Part shown: positions 6,866 through 13,580 of the stretch, in pieces
Position numbering within the stretch: the first letter of the stretch is position 1
How the letters are laid out: each line of letters opens with the position of its first letter
Origin: Candidatus Cryptobacteroides intestinigallinarum
GTDB taxonomy: Bacteria; Bacteroidota; Bacteroidia; Bacteroidales; UBA932
NCBI GenBank assembly: GCA_017694785.1
Contig: JADIMK010000001.1
Coordinates: forward strand, 1 to 38,237
DNA length: 38,237 nt
Reading direction: 5' to 3'
Notes under the pieces: model-generated
What the model saw: only the letters and a program-made list of their open reading frames with translations
Told to the model about the DNA's origin: nothing
Databases searched by the model: none
Program-made: the position numbers and the translations under genes

Positions 6866-8020
6866 ATGAAAAGACTTTATCTTCTCCTGATCACCATGGT
6901 CATGCTGCAGGTGAGCGCCTCAGCACAGAAATTCCAGGTGGATCTCCTTTTCTCGGATTCAACAGCCGTGCGTCAGATGATTCTGGCCGACACCACATGG
7001 GTGGAAGCCGATGACCCCACAAGGGCAATGATCCCTCACGGCTTTGAGTTCGAAAGCATTGACATCGACTCAGAAGACAGCAGGATCATCTTTGCGATGG
7101 ACGGGAAATACTACAGGATCCCGTTCAATTCAGTCCGTTTCAGCAACGACAATGCCGATGACGTTACCAACCCGCTGCCTCCTAAGATAGTGAGACGGCA
7201 CACGGCACTCGCGCACTTCTTTGCCACTCTGACACCGTACATCATCATCCTGCTGCTGATTGCAGGAGGCATGGCGACCGGTATAGCAGGGCTCAGGGTA
7301 AGGTCTCTCAAGAAGGTTGCGATGATTGTACTTCCTGCCTGCCTTGCGGCGGCTTCGCTGCTCGAAGTCCTTGCCTTCTTCATGATAGGTGACGACATGG
7401 TGTGGTGGTGCGACGACGATCTACAGGGATTCTGGGGAGCGCTGATCGGTGCCATACCGTTTACTGCCGTGATACTCATGCAGTTCTATAGCATGAAGCT
7501 CTACCGCACGCTTATCTTCGGGGACCAGTCCAGGGTCGATGAAGACCAGAGGAAGAAGATCTCCCTCAAGCCCGCAGCCTGGGGAATAGGACTTCTCCTA
7601 CCTATGATAATAGTCCTTATGCTCATCATGAACTGGATAGGCTGGACCGGCACTCTTTCAGACCTGGTCGTGCTTCTTGTCGCAGTCCTCATTACAGCAC
7701 TGCTGATAGGCAAAGGATTCAGGGACAACATCAGGACCCTCGGTGCAGCCAGCGGCATCGCGGTATCGGTGTTCAGCATAGTGTACCTGCTCGGTCTGAT
7801 AATCTCGGCTGTACTGCTTGTCATCGTGATATTCAAGATCATACTTCAGATAATAATCATGGCTGTCTTTGCTGTCGGCTGCCTCTACATCGTCTCGTTC
7901 ATTTCCAAGGAACCGCCTTCCGATACGCCGACCAGATATTATGCAAAAGACGGGACAAGCTTCAACAGCAGATACGATGCAGACAGGCACAACGAACGCA
8001 TTGACGCAAACAGAAGCTGA
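6866..8020 (+). CDS. multi-pass membrane protein with exported N-domain, unknown family
   Basis: 384 residues; I do not recognise the family. It begins with a signal peptide (MKRLYLLLITMVMLQ, likely cleaved after ASA), followed by an exported region of about 100 residues rich in Asp (DTTWVEADDPTRAM, IDIDSEDS). About six or seven membrane segments follow from residue 112: PYIIILLLIAGG, then VAMIVLPACLAAAS, AIPFTAVILMQF, GIGLLLPMIIVLMLI, VVLLVAVLITALLIG and a very hydrophobic pair near 310-350. The short C-tail is polar (YYAKDGTSFNSRYDADRH) and probably cytoplasmic. It lies 11 bases after the membrane AraC regulator, so it may be the signal partner or target of that regulator. It has no motif of a transporter or enzyme that I can name. 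Confidence 0.7.
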   Translation: MKRLYLLLITMVMLQVSASAQKFQVDLLFSDSTAVRQMILADTTWVEADDPTRAMIPHGFEFESIDIDSEDSRIIFAMDGKYYRIPFNSVRFSNDNADDVTNPLPPKIVRRHTALAHFFATLTPYIIILLLIAGGMATGIAGLRVRSLKKVAMIVLPACLAAASLLEVLAFFMIGDDMVWWCDDDLQGFWGALIGAIPFTAVILMQFYSMKLYRTLIFGDQSRVDEDQRKKISLKPAAWGIGLLLPMIIVLMLIMNWIGWTGTLSDLVVLLVAVLITALLIGKGFRDNIRTLGAASGIAVSVFSIVYLLGLIISAVLLVIVIFKIILQIIIMAVFAVGCLYIVSFISKEPPSDTPTRYYAKDGTSFNSRYDADRHNERIDANRS

Positions 8021-8067
8021 TCCTGCATGAATCTGTCCCGCATGGTACGGATATCCGAACAAAATAC

Positions 8068-8075
8068 TACATTTG
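8068..8075 (+). promoter_or_regulatory. -7 box before resB
   Basis: TACATTTG matches TAnnTTTG exactly. It lies inside a dyad CTACA-TT-TGTAG (8067-8078). The start site would be near 8082, about 20 bases before the ATG at 8103. No clear -33 box is present. Confidence 0.5.
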
Positions 8076-8102
8076 TAGCCGTATTCAAGAACTGACGATA
8101 AA

Positions 8103-8954
8103 ATGGATACGGTTATGAATCTTAGAAACTGCCGCTGCAGACATCTCCTGATCTGGATATGCTATGCAGCGGCTGCTGTGATTGTCCAGGCTGCGGCAGG
8201 AGATTTCCCGGCGGGATTCTTCGCTTTTCCTGTCAATGCCGCCGTCATGCTGCTCTGGCTTGCCTTGTTATGGGTGCTCTTCAGGGAGAAGAGGGACTCT
8301 GCCTTCATGAAGCTGATGCTCTCGATGGAGACTACGCTTTCTCTGATAGGTCTGTCCATAGCCGCATTTCTTGTGCAGGGATTCAGCGCCTCCAGACTTA
8401 CTGGCTCCTGGTGGTTCATAGCGATACTTGTTGCTCTTCTCTCGCATATCTTCCTTGTGCTGCTGCGGGGGATGAGCCATCCGAGGCCCCGCAAGCTGCG
8501 TTTTTTCCTGAATCATGCAGGACTTTTCCTGGCACTTGCTGCAGGGCTTTTCGGCAGTCCGGACACAAGGGACTGGAGGACTGTTGCCGATGCACAGACC
8601 CCGTCACACGATGTCTATGACAAGGCCGGACATCTGGCCGCGCTTGAACATGAGTTCCAGCTCGTGGACTGGGATGTGGAGTCGTATGAAAACGGTGCGC
8701 CGAAGAGCTACCGTGCCACGGTCCGTATTGACGGGGAGAAGGATGCTGTACTTGAAGTGAACCACCCTTACAGGCTGTCCTGGAGAGACGACCTGTACCT
8801 GTCAGGATTCAATGCCCAAGGCTGTATCCTTCAGGTTGTCCGCCATCCATGGAAATACATTGAGGCAGCAGGCATACTGATGCTGCTTGCAGGAGCCGTC
8901 ATGGTATTTCTCCAGGGCCCTGCCGGGAAAGAAGTCAAGAGGAGGGAAAGATGA
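8103..8954 (+). CDS. resB: ResB-like cytochrome c biogenesis protein (system II)
   Basis: 283 residues with about five N-terminal membrane segments (about 15-37, 40-60, 68-90, 101-122, 136-152), a soluble loop, and a C-terminal span (YIEAAGILMLLAGAVMVF). The NHAGLF segment in the fifth span has a His as expected for haem handling in ResB/CcsB. The final RHPWKYIEAAGILMLLAGA fits the family's usual C-terminal pattern. It is shorter than proteobacterial ResB, with a small periplasmic domain, as in other Bacteroidota. ResB and CcsA together move haem across the membrane and attach it to CXXCH motifs. The stop overlaps the CcsA start by four bases (ATGA, 8951-8954), so translation is coupled. A second ATG at 8118 is possible; 8103 fits the promoter as well. 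Confidence 0.8.
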   Translation: MDTVMNLRNCRCRHLLIWICYAAAAVIVQAAAGDFPAGFFAFPVNAAVMLLWLALLWVLFREKRDSAFMKLMLSMETTLSLIGLSIAAFLVQGFSASRLTGSWWFIAILVALLSHIFLVLLRGMSHPRPRKLRFFLNHAGLFLALAAGLFGSPDTRDWRTVADAQTPSHDVYDKAGHLAALEHEFQLVDWDVESYENGAPKSYRATVRIDGEKDAVLEVNHPYRLSWRDDLYLSGFNAQGCILQVVRHPWKYIEAAGILMLLAGAVMVFLQGPAGKEVKRRER

Positions 8955-9727
8955 TGATAAGCTGGTCTGAATTCGTATATTTCGCCTGTGCGGCAGTCAT
9001 CCTGTGGTTTGCAGGTGCAGCCGCGGCATGGAAGAAAAGTCCAAAGTCAGCTCTGGGACTCTCTCTGACTGGGCTGTGCGTCTACACTGCATTCATCATA
9101 GGTCTGTGGCTCTCCCTTGACAGGCCTCCGATGCGCACTCTGGGGGAGACGAGGCTCTGGTACTCGTTCTTCATGGCCATTTCGGGCCTGGTAGTCTACG
9201 CAAGATGGAGATACAGGTGGATAATGCTGTTCTCAGCAGTGCTTGCAACCGTATTCATCTGCCTGAACATCTTCATGCCACAGATCCACGACCAGACCCT
9301 GCCTCCTGCACTGCAGAGCGGATGGTTCGTGCCTCATGTGACTGTCTACATGTTTTCATATTCAGTCGTAGGCTGTGCCGTGATAATGTCCGTGGCAGGG
9401 CTCATACAGAAGACAGACAGATACCTTGTGTCAGTCGACAGCCTTCTATATATAGGTACGGCTTTCCTCACTCTGGGGATGCTCAGCGGAGCACTCTGGG
9501 CAAAGGCTGCCTGGGGCATGTACTGGAGCTGGGACCCGAAGGAGACATGGGCTGCGATCACATGGTGCATCTGCCTCGGATACATACATCTCAGACTGAG
9601 GGGACAGAAATCCTGGAAAGCTGCATACATACTTGTGATCCTTGCATTTATAGGGCTGCAGATGTGCTGGTACGGGGTCAGCTGGCTGCCTTCGGCACAA
9701 GAAAGCATGCATGTATATGGACAATAA
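8951..9727 (+). CDS. ccsA: CcsA/ResC-like haem lyase subunit (system II)
   Basis: 258 residues, about eight hydrophobic segments. It carries the tryptophan-rich WWD haem-binding signature WGMYWSWDPKETWAAITW starting at residue 188. Flanking conserved histidines are at 129 (WFVPHVTVYM) and 213 (GYIHLRLRG), which in this family ligate haem. It ends with GVSWLPSAQESMHVY, a typical CcsA tail. The length is near normal for the CcsA domain alone; many Bacteroidota have a fused CcsBA, so here the two functions are split but coupled by an ATGA overlap. The next gene, 65 bases downstream, encodes a CXXCH protein and is the probable client. Activity is inferred from family with high confidence. Confidence 0.92.
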   Translation: MMISWSEFVYFACAAVILWFAGAAAAWKKSPKSALGLSLTGLCVYTAFIIGLWLSLDRPPMRTLGETRLWYSFFMAISGLVVYARWRYRWIMLFSAVLATVFICLNIFMPQIHDQTLPPALQSGWFVPHVTVYMFSYSVVGCAVIMSVAGLIQKTDRYLVSVDSLLYIGTAFLTLGMLSGALWAKAAWGMYWSWDPKETWAAITWCICLGYIHLRLRGQKSWKAAYILVILAFIGLQMCWYGVSWLPSAQESMHVYGQ

Positions 9728-9741
9728 TCAAAAAATTTGCA

Positions 9742-9749
9742 TATTTTTG
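9742..9749 (+). promoter_or_regulatory. -7 box before the peroxidase gene
   Basis: TATTTTTG matches TAnnTTTG and would start transcription near 9756, about 37 bases before the ATG at 9793. The peroxidase could therefore be transcribed separately from resB-ccsA as well as by read-through. Confidence 0.45.
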
Positions 9750-9792
9750 GGGCCATTTTTAATAAACGTCATTACTGATAAATTGAACAGCT

Positions 9793-11238
9793 ATGAAGAA
9801 AAGTTCTAAAATTCTGATTGCGGTGGTGATAGTCATCGCAGTTCTTGCTGTCATCTACAGGGCGGTCAACAGAGCTCCGTCCGCAGACCTGACGGCAAAT
9901 GAGCAGCTTCTTCAGATTCTGGAAGACGGAGGATGCGCAGAGTGCCACTCAGCAGATCCGAAGTTGCCTTTCTACGCCAATTGGCCGATTGCCAAGTCGT
10001 TGATTACGAAACACATCGTCGATGGCTATGCGACCTTTGACATCATGCCTTTCGAAGAAGCCCTCACAAACGGGACGGCTCCTAACGAGGTGGATCTGGC
10101 AAAGGTTGAGCGCTGTCTTTCAGACGGTTCGATGCCTCTCGCACAGTATTACCTTGTTCACTGGGGATCTTCTGTAACAGGGGCAAAGGAAGCAATCGCA
10201 CTTGAAGCTGTAAGACAGCTCAGGGCTCAGTTCTATCCGAACACACTTGCGGCAGCCGAGTTTGCAAACGAGCCTATCAGACCCATACCTGACAGCGTAC
10301 CGTTCGATGAGAAGAAGGCAGCCCTCGGCAACATCCTTTATCACGATACAAGGCTTTCTGCTGATGGGACAGTGTCCTGCGCCACCTGCCACGGACTTAC
10401 TACAGGCGGTGTGGACAACAAACGCTACTCAGAAGGCATAAAGGGCCAGCTCGGCGGTGTAAATGCACCTACAGTGTACAATGCAGTGTTCAACTTCGTC
10501 CAGTTCTGGGACGGAAGGGCAGCAACCCTTGCGGAACAGGCAGGCGGTCCGCCATTGAATCCTGTCGAGATGGGATGTTCGTCTTTCGACGAGATTGTGG
10601 CCAGACTCTCTGAGGACAAGGAATTTGTCAAGGAGTTTACTGCTGTATATCCTGAAGGACTCAGCCAGGCTACGATCACCGATGCAATCGGAGAATTCGA
10701 GAAGACCCTTGTCACTCCGAATTCAGCATTCGACCGTTACCTCAAGGGAGACAAGACTGCCATGACTGCAGACCAGATCGAAGGTTATGCACTCTTCAAG
10801 GAGTACAACTGCGCTACCTGCCATGCTGGAGTCAACATGGGAGGTCTGACCTATGAGCTTATGGGCCAGCGCGACAACTACTTCGAGGACCGCGACCTTA
10901 CCCTCAAGTCAGGACTTACCGACGGTGACAACGGACGCTGGGCACAGACAGGTGTTGAGCGCGACCGCTACCGCTTCAAGACTCCGGGCCTCCGCAATGT
11001 CGCTCTCACATATCCTTACTACCATGACGGAAGCGTCAAGACCCTCTCCGAGGCAATCAACAAGATGGCTCGCTTCCAGGTCGGCAGGAAGATATCTGCA
11101 GCAGACAACAAGAAGGTCGAAAGCTTCCTCAATGCTCTTACAGGCGAATACAACGGCGTAGTGCTGACCAACACAAACGGTAACAGCGCTGAAGAAGCCG
11201 CAGCAAAGACCGAAGCAGCACCAGCAGCTGAAGAATAG
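9793..11238 (+). CDS. three-haem cytochrome c peroxidase with N-terminal haem-binding domain
   Basis: 481 residues. An N-terminal hydrophobic segment (about 7-23) anchors or exports the protein. Residues about 35-145 match the Haem_bd domain type, with a CXXCH at 48-52 (CAECH) and a following LPFYANWPIAK segment. Residues about 165-455 are a di-haem MauG/CcpA-type peroxidase core with CXXCH at 196-200 and 340-344, plus FWDGRAATLAEQAGGPPLNP and TPGLRNVALTYPYYHDGS. It would reduce H2O2 to water with electrons from a quinol or small cytochrome; the first haem is probably the electron entry. The last 25 residues are an Ala/Glu-rich tail of unknown role. The resB-ccsA pair directly upstream supplies haem attachment. 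A strong terminator follows. Confidence 0.9.
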   Translation: MKKSSKILIAVVIVIAVLAVIYRAVNRAPSADLTANEQLLQILEDGGCAECHSADPKLPFYANWPIAKSLITKHIVDGYATFDIMPFEEALTNGTAPNEVDLAKVERCLSDGSMPLAQYYLVHWGSSVTGAKEAIALEAVRQLRAQFYPNTLAAAEFANEPIRPIPDSVPFDEKKAALGNILYHDTRLSADGTVSCATCHGLTTGGVDNKRYSEGIKGQLGGVNAPTVYNAVFNFVQFWDGRAATLAEQAGGPPLNPVEMGCSSFDEIVARLSEDKEFVKEFTAVYPEGLSQATITDAIGEFEKTLVTPNSAFDRYLKGDKTAMTADQIEGYALFKEYNCATCHAGVNMGGLTYELMGQRDNYFEDRDLTLKSGLTDGDNGRWAQTGVERDRYRFKTPGLRNVALTYPYYHDGSVKTLSEAINKMARFQVGRKISAADNKKVESFLNALTGEYNGVVLTNTNGNSAEEAAAKTEAAPAAEE

Positions 11239-11294
11239 ACATTGCTCCGGAGCGGCATGCCTTCATGTCTCCTGCCGGACGATAAATAAAGATC

Positions 11295-11339
11295 AAGAGA
11301 GAGACCGTAAAGTCCATGACTTCCGGTCTCTCTCTTTTC
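11295..11339 (+). terminator. intrinsic terminator after the peroxidase gene
   Basis: A 13-base perfect stem, aagagagagaccg (11295-11307) with cggtctctctctt (11324-11336), then a short T-run. It ends the cytochrome cluster. The rest of the gap (11340-11440) holds GC-rich sequence with no ORF I would call. Confidence 0.85.
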
Positions 11340-11442
11340 GTATGGATGCTGAGGAAGAGACTGCAATTGATCCTGAGAGGCGTGGCCGGCCGCGGCCTCG
11401 TGAGCGGCTCCCGACAGGACGGTGCTGAGCATCAGCCTTTCC

Positions 11443-11474
11443 TTTGTGGATTTAACAAATTATTGATATATTTA
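11443..11474 (+). promoter_or_regulatory. promoter candidate for the GH13 gene
   Basis: TTTG (11443-11446), 20 bases, then TATATTTA (11467-11474), one mismatch from TAnnTTTG. The leader to the ATG at 11568 would be about 87 bases. Confidence 0.5.
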
Positions 11475-11567
11475 ACAAGGAATTGCATGCTTTTGGCATT
11501 GAAAATGCACACTTGCAGCTCTCAGTAGAATACGGGGATTGCCCCGCCCACAATTTAAAGCATCCAT

Positions 11568-13529
11568 ATGGAAAAAATGATAATATACCAGATGCTTCCG
11601 AGGCTCTGGGGAAGGAACAGGAACACCGGGGACAAAAGCTCAGAAGGGTCTCTTGACGGAGGATTGCGCCGCAGAGGCTCGATGGAAGACAACGGGACAG
11701 GAAAGTTTTCAGACATTGACAGCCCGACACTTGAATACATCAGGTGGCTGGGCTGTTCCCATGTATGGTTCACCGGAGTCATACGACATTCCACAAAGGC
11801 GGCCGGACACGGATGCACACCATCACATCCTCAGTTTGTTAAGGGAGAAGCAGGCTCCCCATACGCCATCGAAGATTACTATGACGTCAATCCTTATCTC
11901 GCTGACGACCCGGACAAGAGGATGGAAGAGTTCGGAGACCTCGTCAAGAGAACACATGAAGCCGGCCTCAAGGTGATAATCGACTTTGTCCCTAACCATG
12001 TGTCCAGAGACTATGGCCAGATCTCCCGTATGTCACACAAGGAAGCCAACGAGCCTGTACTTGGAGAGAATGATGACAGGGGAGTACACTGGAGGGAAGA
12101 AAACGACTTCTTCTATTATCCTGGACAGGCACTGCTGCTGCCTGACGATGAGGATTTCCGCAAGGAATGCAAGGCAATCGCAGACATGGATTTCAGCAGG
12201 GAGTACAGGATCATCCCGCAGTGGCTGGTCGAAGAAGCGGAAAGAAAGGCAGAGGAACTGATATCCGAGCTTCATCCGGAGGACGGGGTAAGCGAGAATG
12301 AAATCAAGATGCTAATAAAGGACAGGTACAAGGCATATCTGCACAATTATCAGGAGCTCCTGACCCCTTACCATGAAATGCCGGCTCGTGCCACAGGCAA
12401 CAACTGCTACAGTGCTGCACCTGGGCAGAACGACTGGTATGAGACTGTCAAGATCAATTACTGCGACACATTCAGCCTGACATGGGACAGGATGTACAAT
12501 ATCATCCGCTTCTGGGCCGAGAAAGGGGTGGACGGGTTCCGCTGCGACATGGTGGAGCTTGTTCCCGCCGAGTTCTTCAGATGGCTGATCGCAAAGATAA
12601 AGAAAGACTTCCCGGACCTTGTCTTCATCGCTGAAGTCTACAAGAAAGATCTGTACCGCAAATACATAAGGGAAGTCGGCTTCGACCTTCTCTACGACAA
12701 GTCCGGACTCTATGACACACTCAGGACAATAGTTGAGAAGAATGTGGACGACAACGGCATGCCTGTCGAGCTATGGCAGTCTGCCACGAGGATAACAAAG
12801 AACTGGCAGTCACTGGGAGACATGCAGCCATATATGCTCAATTTCCTTGAAAACCATGACGAACAGAGGTTCGCCTCCGATTTCTTCGGTAAAGACGCAG
12901 CAAATTCCTTTGCGGCTCTGTACGTATCTCTGTTCTTCAACCGTGCTCCGTTCATGCTCTACTTCGGGGAAGAGGCCGGCGAGAAAGGCATGGAGGAAGA
13001 AGGCTTCAGTGGAAAGGACGGCAGGACAACCATATTCGACTGGTGGACTCCGGAATCAGTCATGAGACTCCACAGTATGATAGACTCTGGAAAATACAGG
13101 TCAGCTGGTGATGGCAATACAGCATCAGAATCCCCATCAGAAGCCAAGGATACAGGCGACGCACTGTGGAACAGTCACGATGAAGACGTCTTCAGGCGCT
13201 ACAGCCAGGCCCTGAGATTTGCAGCTGAAGACCAGGCCATATCCCAAGGCAGCACCTACGACCTCTGCTACTGCAACTTCAGCTCCGACGGCTTCGACAA
13301 GGACAGGCATTTCGTCTGGCTCCGTGACCACGAGGAAGAGACTCTGCTAATTGCTGCCAATTTCTCAAGACGTGAGGCTCACATGAAGCTCCGTATCCCG
13401 GACCATGCCTTCGAATGGCTGGGGATGCCTACTACAGACAAGTTGAACCCGGATACAGTGCTCAACGTTACTGTACCGGCGATGGACGGAGTCATCATCA
13501 GACTCTGCCCTGACAACGAACTGGCCTGA
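11568..13529 (+). CDS. cytoplasmic GH13 alpha-amylase-family glycosidase
   Basis: 653 residues without a signal peptide. All four classic GH13 regions are present: region I DFVPNHV (Asp139), region II GFRCDMVE with the nucleophile Asp327, region III FIAEVY with the acid/base Glu356, and region IV FLENHDEQ with Asp431. A helical insert (about 195-265) lies between regions I and II, and a beta-sandwich C-domain begins near 590. The set of catalytic residues implies an active retaining alpha-glucosidase or alpha-amylase acting on maltooligosaccharides or glycogen inside the cell; exact specificity cannot be read. It stands alone: there are no susC/susD or regulator genes beside it, so a storage or housekeeping role is likelier than a polysaccharide-utilisation locus. 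It is convergent with the receiver-PPDK_N gene, with no clear terminator between. Confidence 0.88.
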   Translation: MEKMIIYQMLPRLWGRNRNTGDKSSEGSLDGGLRRRGSMEDNGTGKFSDIDSPTLEYIRWLGCSHVWFTGVIRHSTKAAGHGCTPSHPQFVKGEAGSPYAIEDYYDVNPYLADDPDKRMEEFGDLVKRTHEAGLKVIIDFVPNHVSRDYGQISRMSHKEANEPVLGENDDRGVHWREENDFFYYPGQALLLPDDEDFRKECKAIADMDFSREYRIIPQWLVEEAERKAEELISELHPEDGVSENEIKMLIKDRYKAYLHNYQELLTPYHEMPARATGNNCYSAAPGQNDWYETVKINYCDTFSLTWDRMYNIIRFWAEKGVDGFRCDMVELVPAEFFRWLIAKIKKDFPDLVFIAEVYKKDLYRKYIREVGFDLLYDKSGLYDTLRTIVEKNVDDNGMPVELWQSATRITKNWQSLGDMQPYMLNFLENHDEQRFASDFFGKDAANSFAALYVSLFFNRAPFMLYFGEEAGEKGMEEEGFSGKDGRTTIFDWWTPESVMRLHSMIDSGKYRSAGDGNTASESPSEAKDTGDALWNSHDEDVFRRYSQALRFAAEDQAISQGSTYDLCYCNFSSDGFDKDRHFVWLRDHEEETLLIAANFSRREAHMKLRIPDHAFEWLGMPTTDKLNPDTVLNVTVPAMDGVIIRLCPDNELA

Positions 13530-13580
13530 AAAGTCAGGGACCGGTAGACTGTAAAGACAATGTTTTCCGACCCTACGTAC

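Noticed and set aside
11316..11528. 70-residue frame in the spacer before the GH13 gene
   Set aside because: It starts inside a terminator hairpin and spans the predicted GH13 promoter; its sequence is unlike any family I know.
11568..13529. Polysaccharide-utilisation locus around the GH13 gene
   Set aside because: There is no susC, susD, sensor or second glycosidase nearby, and the enzyme has no signal peptide.
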